Source: Pseudomonas sp. PB101 (GTDB lineage: Bacteria; Pseudomonadota; Gammaproteobacteria; Pseudomonadales; Pseudomonadaceae). Taken from it: 64,000 nt of DNA. The notes below the pieces were generated by a model that saw only the letters and a list, made by a program, of their open reading frames with translations, did no database searches and was not told the origin of the DNA. This document shows positions 51,701 to 59,731 of this stretch, piece after piece (position 1 is the stretch's first letter; every line of letters begins with the position of its first letter). The DNA lies in the NCBI RefSeq assembly GCF_009764265.1, contig NZ_RWIR01000053.1:1-64000 (forward strand), read 5' to 3'. A program made the translations under genes and the position numbers.

Positions 51701-52678
51701 GACGACATAGAGGTCATTACCGGCGCCGCCGTTGAGCAGGTCGTTGCCGATGCCACCGTCGAGGGTGTCATTGCCGTTGCCGCCGAACAGGGTGTCGTTG
51801 CCGGCCCCGCCCAGGAGGGTGTCATTGCCGTCATTGCCGGTGAGGGTGTTCGCCGCGCTGTTGCCGGTAATCGTATTGTCGCGCCCGTTGCCGGTGCCGT
51901 TGATGGCCGAGGTTCCGGTCAGCGTCAGGTTGTTCTGATGCGCAGCGAGAGTGGCTGTCACGCTGCTGGAAATGTCCTGGGTGAAGTTAGCCAGGCTGCT
52001 CAGGTCGCTCGCACTCATGCCGGTCAGATAGCCGCTGTTCGTCAGCCCGGCGAGCGAATTGCCGATCACCTGAGCGCCGGCCGTGGTGCTGGCCAGCGCA
52101 TGGAAATGCATGACGACCTTGGTTTCGCCGGCGGCCAGCGTCAGGTTGTAGCTGCTCTGCGGTTGATCAACCGAAGTGGAGTACTGAGTGGTGGCGCTTG
52201 GCGAACCGGCACCGCCGGACACCACGTGGACAAGATTGGCATCGGAAACGTTGGTGCTGCCGACGGCAAACCAGTCGTCCGCGGTCGTGCGCAGGGTGTC
52301 ACCGCTGCTGGTGGCGGTCACCACCGTCCTTGAGTCGTAATAGATGTTGTCAGTCAGTTGAAGATTGACCGACTGCGCGGCACTCCCGGTGTTTTTGACG
52401 ATTTCCAGCGTGCGGACAAAACCATCGCCGATATAGGTGGTGCGCGTAAGTGTAATACCGGTGCTTGATTCAGTCCCCGTGACCGTCTGGGTATTGGCGG
52501 TAGTGGTGGCCGTTCCCCATGACAGGTAGGCAGACGAAGTCGATCCGCCGATGTAAAGATTCAACGAACTGCTGTCCAGCGTATTGGAGTAGGGCGCTGA
52601 AGTTTTTGCCTGGTTCACGTTGCCGCGGCTATCGACGGCCCAAGTGTTTCCTGATGCATCCGTGTAATTCAATGCCAT
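48731..52678 (-). CDS. RTX calcium-binding protein with von Willebrand A domain (1315 aa)
   Basis: Likely an exported, calcium-dependent surface protein or toxin. The first 230 residues form a beta-rich domain of unknown type. Residues about 260-800 and 1040-1270 contain many RTX-like repeats (NDTLLGGAGNDTL, GGAGNDTYVV) interleaved with a beta-helical pattern (NxENLTLTGTA). Residues about 805-1010 form a von Willebrand A domain with the MIDAS motif DASGS near residue 812. The C-terminus ends ATDFIL, like type I secretion signals. The ATG at 52678 has AAGGAG 8 bases upstream; a TTG six bases earlier is less likely. No type I secretion genes are adjacent. Confidence 0.9.
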   Translation of the reverse strand: MALNYTDASGNTWAVDSRGNVNQAKTSAPYSNTLDSSSLNLYIGGSTSSAYLSWGTATTTANTQTVTGTESSTGITLTRTTYIGDGFVRTLEIVKNTGSAAQSVNLQLTDNIYYDSRTVVTATSSGDTLRTTADDWFAVGSTNVSDANLVHVVSGGAGSPSATTQYSTSVDQPQSSYNLTLAAGETKVVMHFHALASTTAGAQVIGNSLAGLTNSGYLTGMSASDLSSLANFTQDISSSVTATLAAHQNNLTLTGTSAINGTGNGRDNTITGNSAANTLTGNDGNDTLLGGAGNDTLFGGNGNDTLDGGIGNDLLNGGAGNDLYVVDSASDQVIELANGGIDTVKSSVNFSIAALLNVENITLTGTALNATGNANANLLIGNASNNVLIGGDGNDTLRGEGGVDTLNGGGGNDIYVVDTATDVIVDSAGTDLIESSVTFNLGAYAAIENLTLTGTAAINGTGNGLANTIIGNAGANTIDGGAGADQMIGGAGNDTYVVRDSTDVITETSTGGTDAVISYLNYTLGANLENLTLGGTAVIGTGNAGNNSLLGTAGNNTLNGLAGNDTLNGGAGIDTLNGGDGNDLYIVDTNTDVITDTSGVDTVQSTVSFSLDSRPTIENLSLIGTGAMTATGNALDNLISANAGNSTINGGAGNDTVSYASATAGVNVAVNGAGQATGGSGIDTLSNIENLSGSRFADTLTGDGNANILRGADGNDSLVGGAGNDQLYGDKGNDRLTDSIGDDTLSGGAGNDTYVVAGTTGSILIEDSSGIDTLDASTATGGVTIDLTPGGTSNINGRMVTLSSGGTVDVPLDVLFLQDASGSFGDDVAKVKTLVPQVLSTLSSVQADNRFGLASFIDKGEYVYRTDLAMTSNQTSLVNALNTLTIGSGGDSPESQIEALMQAAVRQTELGFRPESFRVAVVMTDADYHKAGDTSYVANDGDAVLELEDYPTVALLKAKLLAAAIVPVFAVTAGNEGYYNNLVDQLGFGTVVTLAADSSNLVDALTDGMTQITEARIENAIGSLYNDTLIGNGLDNRLEGLAGNDTYYVQDSGDVVVEANLGGTDLVVSSGSYALSANVENLTLSGIANIDATGNTLNNQLVGNSGANVISGGAGADRMLGGRGNDTYIVDNAGDQVIEYGGAGTDVVQSSVSHALSDNVENLILTGTAAINGSGNALGNTLTGNAAANVLNGSAGNDILIGGAGNDMLIGGAGNDTFIFTALSDMGTTGAITDVINDFVRGQDKIDLGTLDAVTSTTFTNEAFSFIGNTVAFTGAGQLRMQDNVLYGNTDTDSEAEFAIKLVGVPTLAATDFIL

Positions 52679-53155
52679 TGCCAATGCTCCTTGCTTTTTA
52701 TCAGTTCGAGAAGACGGGAAGAGGGGACAGATTTATTGTTTTGACCAAGTGCTGTGCGCGGTTAAAAAATCAGTCCGCGTTCCTGATGCATGGCAGGAGG
52801 GGCAGAAATACAGACTCGGGGGCGTGGGCCCGTCATGAAAGCGAGGTTTTTTTCGGCTCATCAGGACTTCCATGTTCAAAACAGGGGGGTGGATTTCCTC
52901 GCCGGGGGGGTGAAAGCACAGCGAAGGAAAGCATAATATCCTGCGGGATGGCCTTCTGCCATAGCCTGGCTGAATTGCCCTGTTTGAATTCGCAAATACG
53001 GGAGAACGACGGAATTGGCGATGTGCGGGGGACCGGTCCGTCGCGCAAGGTGACACCCGGGAAACCAGCGAACAGAATCTTTTTATCACCTTCAGACTTC
53101 GTTAAGAATTGCCTTTGATACTGCTCCCCAATTGATCCGGGGGAGACGTTTTTCA
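52679..53155. other. Divergent gap between the RTX and hemolysin operons
   Basis: About 477 bases containing promoters for both directions. A 42-codon minus-strand frame with a CPSC motif (ending at 52733) and a GGAAG before its start is the only candidate peptide; I do not call it. A GC-skewed run of G near 52885-52910 is unusual. Confidence 0.5.
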
Positions 53156-53833
53156 ATGTCCGATTTCAACTGGAACGTTCAGTTGCCGCTGCACTTTGGC
53201 CAAGCCGAAACATCGCAGATGCAGCTCGTCAGAGCATTGCCGGGGGACCCGCTGCGGGGCGCGTTCGAAGCCTTTATCCAGCAACGTTTTCGTAAGGCCC
53301 ACGGTGCCGATATTCGCCATTTCATGCCGGAACTGTTCGGCATGAGTGATGCGGCCGGTGCGCTGTGTGCCGTGGTCGGCGTGCGGCGGGGAAGCGCCGG
53401 CCCCTTGTTTCTGGAGGGGTATCTGGACGAGCCAGTCGAGCCGCTGATCAGTGCCGCCGCCGGACAAGCCGTAGACAGAACGGCAATCGTCGAGGTCGGT
53501 AATTTGGCCGCCAGTGACACCGGCAGTGCGCGGATGAGCATTATCGCGATGACCTATGTGCTGGCCATGGGTGGTCTGGAATGGGTCGCCTTTACGGGCA
53601 GCCTGGGGTTGGTGAACAGCTTTCATCGCCTGGGTTTGCAGCCCGTGACGCTGTGTGCTGCCGACCCGGCGCGCCTGGGCGAGGACCGCCACGCCTGGGG
53701 CAGTTACTACGAAAGCAAGCCCTGGGTTCATGTCGGCAATATCCGCAGCGGTTTCATTCATTTGCGCAATGTAGGCCTGTTCAGTCGCCAGGGCTTGCCA
53801 ACCTCTGTCGAGGGGGCCTGCCATGTCGCCTGA
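53156..53833 (+). CDS. Thermostable hemolysin family protein
   Basis: A 225-residue protein of the thermostable-hemolysin (T-hemolysin) family, named from Vibrio but with a fold related to GNAT and homoserine-lactone synthases. Family features include RKAHGADIRHFMPEL, ALCAVVGVR and VEVGNLAAS. No signal peptide is present. The ATG at 53156 follows GGGGGAG; an in-frame ATG 8 codons earlier is less likely. It overlaps the downstream ligase by 11 bp and starts the operon. Lytic action is not certain: the enzymatic fold and operon suggest it may transfer an acyl group to a small molecule. That is inference. Confidence 0.85.
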   Translation: MSDFNWNVQLPLHFGQAETSQMQLVRALPGDPLRGAFEAFIQQRFRKAHGADIRHFMPELFGMSDAAGALCAVVGVRRGSAGPLFLEGYLDEPVEPLISAAAGQAVDRTAIVEVGNLAASDTGSARMSIIAMTYVLAMGGLEWVAFTGSLGLVNSFHRLGLQPVTLCAADPARLGEDRHAWGSYYESKPWVHVGNIRSGFIHLRNVGLFSRQGLPTSVEGACHVA

Positions 53834-55304
53834 AATGGAGCGTTTCAAACAGACCCTGCGTCAGCATGCAGAGCAAAAGACCAATGCCATTGCCTTGTGG
53901 GGCGACCATCTGCAACTGGACTACGCCACGCTGTATACCGAGGTCATTCATCGCCAGCAGCGCCTGCGCGATAAGCGGGTCAGGGTGGTCGCCCTGGCGC
54001 TGGACAATGGCGTCGAAGCCATGTTGTGGGACCTGGCCGCGTTGTTCGAGGGCTTGACCTGCGTGGCCTTGCCGCCTTTTTTCAGTCCGGCGCAACGCAA
54101 GCACTGCCTGGAGCAAAGCCAGGCCGAACACGTCATTGCCGAACCGCAATTGCATGACGAGCTGCAAGCGGCTGGTTATCAGAAGTGCAGCGAGTTCTGG
54201 CACCGCACCTTCACTGGCCCGAACCGGATGCCGGCGGGCACCGCCAAGTTGACCTTCACCTCGGGCACCACAGGCACACCCAAGGGCGTGTGCTTGAGTG
54301 CCGAGAGCATTCTGCGGGTCGCCCGCGAGTTGCACCTGGCCAGCCAGCCCACCGACCCGCAACACCACCTGGCGCTGCTGCCGCTGGCCATTTTGCTGGA
54401 GAACATGGGTTGTTACGCCGCATTGTATGCCGGCGCTGCGTTGAGCCTGCCCAGCCAGAAAGCGCTGGGGATCGAAGGTGCCAGCGGCGTGGATGTGGCG
54501 AAACTGTTGGGATGCCTGGCCAGCCGATCGCCCCAGAGCCTGATTCTGGTGCCTCAGCTGTTGCTGATACTGGTCAGTGCTGCCGAGCAGAAGGCCTTCG
54601 ACCCACAGCACTTGCGCTTTGCCGCCGTGGGCGGTGCCCGGGTCAGCGAAGACCTGCTGCATCGCGCTCAACGGGTGGGGATACCGGTCTACGAGGGTTA
54701 CGGGCTCTCGGAGTGCGCGTCCGTGGTGTGCCTCAATCGCCCGCAAGCACGGCGGCCCGGCAGTGTCGGACGGCCATTGCCCCATGTAGAGATTCGCCTG
54801 GCGGACGACGGCGAAGTGCTGATCAAGGGTTCAACCTTGCTGGGCTATCTCGGAGAGGCGCCGCACACCGCCCAGTGGTGGCCCAGCGGCGATCTCGGCG
54901 AGTTCGACGCCGAAGGTTTCCTCTACCTCAAGGGGCGCAAGAAACATCAGTTCGTGACCAGTTTCGGACGCAACGTCAACCCTGAGTGGGTGGAGGCCGA
55001 ATTGACCCAGCGCGGGCCTGTCGCCCAGGCCTTCGTCCATGGCGAGGCCATGCCTCACAACCATGCGTTGCTCTGGCCCCATCGCCCGGACTGCACCGAC
55101 GAACAACTGGCCAGCGCCGTGGCCGAGGCCAACAGGGCTTTGCCCGAGTACGCCCGGGTCCATCACTGGCGTCGGCTCGACCAACCCTTCACGGCCACCA
55201 ACGGCCTGCTTACCGCCAATGGCCGGCCCCGTCGTGACGCGATCATCGAACGCTACCGGGGGCTATTGAGCGAATCTGAATTTTCCGAGGAACCCGCACC
55301 ATGA
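53823..55304 (+). CDS. AMP-binding ligase (acyl-CoA synthetase-like)
   Basis: A 493-residue adenylate-forming enzyme, probably activating a fatty or other carboxylic acid. Core motifs are present: LTFTSGTTGTPKGV (near residue 140), EGYGLSECASVV (near 293) and SGDLGEFDAEGFLYLKGRKK (near 360). The usual C-terminal catalytic lysine of the A10 region seems replaced: the sequence is NGLLTANGRPRRDAI where relatives have KLKR-type residues. If true, the second half-reaction could be altered, or a carrier could be involved. It overlaps the hemolysin gene by 11 bp and the oxidase by 4 bp. No acyl carrier gene is nearby. Confidence 0.85.
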   Translation: MSPEMERFKQTLRQHAEQKTNAIALWGDHLQLDYATLYTEVIHRQQRLRDKRVRVVALALDNGVEAMLWDLAALFEGLTCVALPPFFSPAQRKHCLEQSQAEHVIAEPQLHDELQAAGYQKCSEFWHRTFTGPNRMPAGTAKLTFTSGTTGTPKGVCLSAESILRVARELHLASQPTDPQHHLALLPLAILLENMGCYAALYAGAALSLPSQKALGIEGASGVDVAKLLGCLASRSPQSLILVPQLLLILVSAAEQKAFDPQHLRFAAVGGARVSEDLLHRAQRVGIPVYEGYGLSECASVVCLNRPQARRPGSVGRPLPHVEIRLADDGEVLIKGSTLLGYLGEAPHTAQWWPSGDLGEFDAEGFLYLKGRKKHQFVTSFGRNVNPEWVEAELTQRGPVAQAFVHGEAMPHNHALLWPHRPDCTDEQLASAVAEANRALPEYARVHHWRRLDQPFTATNGLLTANGRPRRDAIIERYRGLLSESEFSEEPAP

Positions 55305-55975
55305 GTTTTTTTGACCGGCTGCAACAAGCCACCGAGCAAGAACGTACCGAGCTGTTCAACCTGCCGATCATCCGTGATGCGCTGCAGGGCGACGTCAGCC
55401 TGGAAAGCTACCGGGCCTTTCTGGCGCAGGCCTATTACCACGTGCGCCATACGGTGCCGTTGATGATGGCCTGCGGTGCGCGCCTGCCGTTACGCCTGGA
55501 ATGGCTGCGCGAAGCGGTATGTGAATACATCGAGGACGAATACGGCCACGAACAATGGGTACTCGATGACATTGAAGCCTGCGGCGGTGACAGGACCGCT
55601 GTACGTGACGGGCGTCCGTCATTGCCGATCGAGTTGATGGTCAGTTTCCTCTACGACCTGATCGCCAGGGACAATCCGGTGGGACTGTTCGGCATGGTCA
55701 ACGTGCTCGAAGGCACGAGCATCGCCTTGGCCACGCATGCCGCCGGCAGCATTCGCCAACGCCTGGACTTGCCGCAAAGCGCCTTCAGCTACCTCAGTTC
55801 CCACGGCTCGCTGGATGTCGAACATATGCAGACCTACCGTCGATTGATGGACCGTCTGGACGACCCGGGCGACCAGGCCGCCGTCATTCACGCTTCCAAA
55901 GTGGTGTACCGGCTCTACACCGACATGTTCCTTGGCTTGCCGCGTAACGGGGAGCACCTGCATGCGCCTGTCTGA
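55301..55975 (+). CDS. Heme-oxygenase-like diiron oxidase (HDO/TenA-fold)
   Basis: A 224-residue helical enzyme of the TenA/heme-oxygenase-like superfamily. Metal-ligand candidates match the HDO pattern: E80-x-x-H83 in EDEYGHEQW, E137 in NVLEGTS, and H168-x3-D172-x2-H175 in SSHGSLDVEHM. HDOs such as UndA, CADD and SznF use a diiron centre to cleave or oxidise C-C or C-N bonds. It overlaps the ligase stop by 4 bp (ATGA) and the SDR start by 14 bp. With the ligase and the SDR it could modify a fatty acyl group. Substrate is unknown. Confidence 0.85.
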   Translation: MSFFDRLQQATEQERTELFNLPIIRDALQGDVSLESYRAFLAQAYYHVRHTVPLMMACGARLPLRLEWLREAVCEYIEDEYGHEQWVLDDIEACGGDRTAVRDGRPSLPIELMVSFLYDLIARDNPVGLFGMVNVLEGTSIALATHAAGSIRQRLDLPQSAFSYLSSHGSLDVEHMQTYRRLMDRLDDPGDQAAVIHASKVVYRLYTDMFLGLPRNGEHLHAPV

Positions 55976-56771
55976 AGCGCGTGTCGTGTTGACCGGTGCC
56001 AGCGGCGGCATCGGCCTGGCCATCGCCACCGCACTGTGCGCCAGTGGTGCCCGGGTGCTGGCGGTGGCTCGGCATCGCGAACCCCTGGTGCCGCTGCTCG
56101 AGCTTTATCCGCGCAACCTGAGTTGGGTCCGTGCGGACCTGACGTTGGTCACCGACCGCCGCCAGGTGTTGGCGCAGGCCGAGCGCATCGGCGGCATCAA
56201 CCTGCTGATCAATGCCGCCGGGGTCAATCATTTCGCCATGCTCGAACAGCTGGACGACAGTGAAATCGAATCGATGCTCGCGGTGAACATCAGTGCGCCG
56301 ATGTGCCTGACAAAACTGATGTTGCCACTGCTCAAGCAAGCCGACAGCGCCATGCTGGTGAACGTCGGTTCGACCTATGGCTCCATTGGCTACCCCGGCT
56401 ACGCCAGTTACTGCGCCAGCAAGTTTGCCCTGCGCGGGTTCTCCGAAGCCCTGCGCCGAGAGCTGGCAGATACCCGGGTCAGTGTGCTGTACGTCGCACC
56501 GCGGGCGACCCGTACCAGCATGAACAGCCCGGCAGCCCAGGCGCTGAACGATGCCCTCAAAGCCAATGTCGACGATCCGCAGACCGTGGCGGCTGCGGTG
56601 ATTCACGCCATTGCCGGTGACCGTCGCGACTTGTACCTGGGTTGGCCCGAACGTTTTTTTGTACGTCTGAACAGCCTCCTGCCCCATCTGGTGGACCGTG
56701 GTTTGCGCAAGCAATTGCCACTGATCCGCCGCCTGAGCCAGAAACCCGACCAGGAGAATCCCGAACCATGA
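55962..56771 (+). CDS. Short-chain dehydrogenase/reductase
   Basis: A 269-residue NAD(P)-binding oxidoreductase. It has the cofactor motif TGASGGIG near residue 11, the NNAG-like motif NAAG, catalytic serine region NVGSTYGS and the YASYCASK motif (Tyr-x3-Lys). The C-terminal part is extended (about 245-269), with basic and hydrophobic residues that could form a membrane-associated tail. The start at 55962 follows GGGGAG. It overlaps both neighbours. It probably reduces or oxidises the intermediate of the ligase/oxidase pathway. Confidence 0.92.
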   Translation: MRLSEARVVLTGASGGIGLAIATALCASGARVLAVARHREPLVPLLELYPRNLSWVRADLTLVTDRRQVLAQAERIGGINLLINAAGVNHFAMLEQLDDSEIESMLAVNISAPMCLTKLMLPLLKQADSAMLVNVGSTYGSIGYPGYASYCASKFALRGFSEALRRELADTRVSVLYVAPRATRTSMNSPAAQALNDALKANVDDPQTVAAAVIHAIAGDRRDLYLGWPERFFVRLNSLLPHLVDRGLRKQLPLIRRLSQKPDQENPEP

Positions 56772-57412
56772 AAAAGATCATCGCTTGCCTGTTGCTTGGC
56801 GCATTGAGCCAGAGCGCGTGGGCGCTGGATGCTGCCGACCAGCAGCGTCTCAACGGTATCCAGCAAAGCTGGGCGCATATTCAGTACGAGTTGCCCGAGG
56901 GACAACGAACCGCGGCTTTCGAAAAACTGGCCGCCCAGGCTTCGAGCTTCAAGCAGGAACGCCAAACGGTGGCGGAGGCCTGGATCTGGTCCGGCATTGT
57001 CACCAGTAGCTGGGCGGGCGCCCAGGGAGGGCTGGGGGCGCTGAGCAAGGTCAAGGATGCCAAAGCCGACCTGGAAAAAGCCCTGGCCCTGGACCCCAAG
57101 GCCCTGCAAGGCTCAGCCTATACCAGTCTGGGGGCACTCTATGACCGCGTACCAGGCTGGCCCATCGGTTTCGGCGATTCGGACAAAGCCGAGCAGTTGC
57201 TCAAGATGGCCTTGCAAATGAACCCCAACGGCATCGACAGCCTGTACTTCTGGGGCGATCACCTCTACCGTCAGAAGCGTTATGGCGAAGCCAGGGCAGC
57301 GCTGCAAAAAGCCTTGCTGGCTGCGCCCCGGCCTGGCCGCGAGAGTGCTGACGCCGGGCGCCGCAAGGAGATCGAGACGCTGTTGGTGGACGTGAACCAG
57401 AAACTCGGCTGA
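56768..57412 (+). CDS. Exported TPR-repeat protein
   Basis: A 214-residue protein with signal peptide MKKIIACLLLGALSQSAWA. Tetratricopeptide helices occur around residues 95-190, including KADLEKALALDPKALQGSAYTSLGALYDR, KAEQLLKMALQMNPNG and YGEARAALQKAL. TPR units bind proteins. The start overlaps the SDR stop as ATGA. It is probably periplasmic, which suggests a step of the pathway or a partner in the envelope. A longer frame starting at 56642 is rejected as it overlaps the SDR. Confidence 0.85.
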   Translation: MKKIIACLLLGALSQSAWALDAADQQRLNGIQQSWAHIQYELPEGQRTAAFEKLAAQASSFKQERQTVAEAWIWSGIVTSSWAGAQGGLGALSKVKDAKADLEKALALDPKALQGSAYTSLGALYDRVPGWPIGFGDSDKAEQLLKMALQMNPNGIDSLYFWGDHLYRQKRYGEARAALQKALLAAPRPGRESADAGRRKEIETLLVDVNQKLG

Positions 57413-57423
57413 CAGGAGACCCT

Positions 57424-58086
57424 GTGCGCTTATTACTTGTAGAGGATGACGTGGCACTCGGCGAGGGCATTCATCAGGCCCTCTGCCGTGAAGGCTATAC
57501 CGTCGACTGGTTGCAGGACGGCAACAGCGCCTTGCACTCGTTGCTCAGCGAAATCTTTGATCTGGCCGTGCTCGACCTCGGTCTGCCACGCATGGACGGT
57601 CTCGAAGTGCTCAGGCGCTTGCGTGACAGCGGTTCCAACCTGCCGGTGTTGATCCTGACCGCGCGCGATGCCACCGAAGACCGCATCGCCGGCCTGGATG
57701 CCGGCGCCGATGACTATCTGATCAAGCCTTTCGACCTGGCGGAATTGAAAGCACGCATCCGTGCGTTGCTTCGGCGCAGCGCCGGGCGTGGACAATCGTT
57801 GATCGAGCACGCCGGCGTCTGCCTGAACCCCGGCACCCAGCAAGTCAGCTACAAAGGCGAACCGGTGGCCCTGACGCCCAAGGAATACCGGTTGCTCCAC
57901 GAGCTGCTCTCGCCACCCGGCCGGGTAATGACTCGCGATCATCTGATGCAATTGCTGTACGGCTGGAGCGAGGAGGCCGAAAGCAACACCCTGGAAGTGC
58001 ACATCCATCACCTGCGCAAGAAGCTCTCCACCGGTCTGATCCGCACCGTCCGTGGTATCGGTTACCTGGTGGAGGATCGTCGATGA
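57424..58086 (+). CDS. OmpR/PhoB-family response regulator
   Basis: A 220-residue regulator. The receiver domain has the acidic pair E7-D8, the phosphorylation aspartate D51, threonine in ILTARDA and K101 in LIKPFD. A winged helix follows (about 125-218), with TPKEYRLLHELLSPPG, EAESNTLEVHIHHLRKKL and IRTVRGIGYL. It starts at GTG 57424, 11 bp after the TPR gene, and overlaps the kinase by 4 bp (ATGA). The sequence resembles the QseB/PmrA class. Its placement suggests it controls this operon. Confidence 0.93.
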   Translation: MRLLLVEDDVALGEGIHQALCREGYTVDWLQDGNSALHSLLSEIFDLAVLDLGLPRMDGLEVLRRLRDSGSNLPVLILTARDATEDRIAGLDAGADDYLIKPFDLAELKARIRALLRRSAGRGQSLIEHAGVCLNPGTQQVSYKGEPVALTPKEYRLLHELLSPPGRVMTRDHLMQLLYGWSEEAESNTLEVHIHHLRKKLSTGLIRTVRGIGYLVEDRR

Positions 58087-59450
58087 CCTCGATCCGGCGT
58101 CGCACCCTGACCCTGATCATCGGCCTGATGCTCGCTGGCCTGGCCGTGATCAGCGTGCTGAACCTGCACGACAGCAACCATGAAATTGCCGAAGTCTATG
58201 ACGCCCAACTGGCCGAGAATGCTCGCCTGTTACAAGGCGTCATGCGCATGCCGATGGCCAGCAAGGACCATGTTGATCTGTATCGGGCCTTCAATCAGGC
58301 CCTGAGCGAAGCTGAACCGAGGATCGACGGCCATCCCTATGAAACGAAAATTGCCTTTCAGGTCTGGAACTCCAGGGACGAATTGCTGGTACATACCGCG
58401 AGCTCTCCATCCTTCAGCGCACCGCCACGAACGCCGGGGTTCAGCGATGTCGTCGATCTGAACAAGCGTCATTGGCGTGCTTTCCTGCTCGAAGACAAAC
58501 AGAACGGCTTGCGCATCTGGGTGGGCGAGCGAGACGACGTCCGCGCGGATCTGGTGGACCGCATCGTACGCCACACGTTGTGGCCCAATATCCTCGGGAG
58601 TCTGATACTGGCCGCCATGCTCTGGCTGGCCATCGGCTGGGGCTTGAAACCGCTGGTCAACATGGCTGCAACACTGCGGGCGAGGCATCCCGGCTCACTC
58701 GAACCCCTGCAATTGACGCCGCTACCGACTGAGCTCGAGCCGATGCAGGCAGCGCTTAACCGTATGCTTGCGCAGATTCAGCAAGTCATGGGGCGTGAGC
58801 GACGTTTCATTGCCGATGCTGCCCACGAAATGCGCACGCCGCTGGCCGTGCTCAGGGTGCATGCGCAGAATCTGATGGAAGCGGGGAGTGAAGGGGAGCG
58901 TCGTGCATCGCTTGAGCACCTGATTGCCGGCGTGGACCGTACCAGCCGACTGGTCAATCAATTGCTCACGATGGCTCGTATCGAGCCTCAAGCCGGAGCG
59001 CTACCGCCCGTACCTATTGACCTGGCGGCCACGGTTCGCGACAGCCTGGTTCAGTTGACTCCCTGGTTGTTGAGCAAGGACCTTGAATTGGTTTTCGATG
59101 TCAGTGACGGCATCGGCCTGGTGAGGGTCGACCCTGTGGCCATCGACATTGCCTTGAACAACCTGGTCACCAATGCAGCGAATTTCTCCCCCAGGCACGC
59201 AGTGATCACCGTCAAGCTGGTCGAAAAGAAAAACAGCTACGAACTGTCTGTCGAAGATGAGGGGCCAGGTATCAATGAGCAGGATCGTGATCGGCTGTTC
59301 GAGCGTTTCTACAGTTGCGCAAATGATCAGGGGGCAGGGTTGGGGCTGACCATCGTCAAGGCCATTGCGGTTCGCTTTGGTGGACAGATCACACTCGAGA
59401 ATCGAATCGCCGGTGGGTTGCGCGCTACGCTGGAGATTGGTCGCGTGTGA
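58083..59450 (+). CDS. Sensor histidine kinase of the QseC/PmrB-like class
   Basis: A 455-residue inner-membrane kinase. It has two membrane helices (about 8-27 and 170-187) with a periplasmic sensor domain of about 140 residues, then a HisKA box with H248 in ADAAHEMRTPLAVL. The ATPase domain shows NLVTNAANFSP, DEGPGI and GAGLGLTIVKAI. It overlaps the regulator gene and ends the operon. The signal is unknown; the sensor may detect a lipid or envelope signal connected to the upstream genes. It lies 281 bp before a different response regulator. Confidence 0.93.
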   Translation: MTSIRRRTLTLIIGLMLAGLAVISVLNLHDSNHEIAEVYDAQLAENARLLQGVMRMPMASKDHVDLYRAFNQALSEAEPRIDGHPYETKIAFQVWNSRDELLVHTASSPSFSAPPRTPGFSDVVDLNKRHWRAFLLEDKQNGLRIWVGERDDVRADLVDRIVRHTLWPNILGSLILAAMLWLAIGWGLKPLVNMAATLRARHPGSLEPLQLTPLPTELEPMQAALNRMLAQIQQVMGRERRFIADAAHEMRTPLAVLRVHAQNLMEAGSEGERRASLEHLIAGVDRTSRLVNQLLTMARIEPQAGALPPVPIDLAATVRDSLVQLTPWLLSKDLELVFDVSDGIGLVRVDPVAIDIALNNLVTNAANFSPRHAVITVKLVEKKNSYELSVEDEGPGINEQDRDRLFERFYSCANDQGAGLGLTIVKAIAVRFGGQITLENRIAGGLRATLEIGRV

Positions 59451-59731
59451 CGCTGATCCTGGACTGTTGGTCGGATGAAAACGAATCCGGGTTCTATCAG
59501 GGTTTCTGTTTGTTTTTATTAAAAAATAACTATTAAAAACAATAATATAGAGCATCAAGATAAAGTGATTTGTGATTATATTTGCTTGTTCACGTAGTGT
59601 TTGCATCCGACCTAAGTCTGATATCCGAACGCCTGGAACCCGCGACCTACGGCTGTGCTGAGCGGCGGCGTCCGCGATTCCCTGCTATTAATCAATGGAT
59701 GTTCGAGTGCTTATCTTTTGGGGAGCGCGTC
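59451..59731 (+). promoter_or_regulatory. AT-rich promoter region of the NarL-type regulator
   Basis: About 281 bases. The stretch near 59510-59585 is strikingly AT-rich (TTTTTATTAAAAAATAACTATT and beyond), unlike the surrounding genes. It likely holds the regulator's promoter or a nucleoid-protein site. A longer ORF start at 59582 is not supported. Confidence 0.5.

Noticed and set aside
52733..52873. Small minus-strand frame with a CPSC motif before the RTX gene
   Set aside because: Only a weak GGAAG start and a short zinc-like motif; not enough to call a gene.
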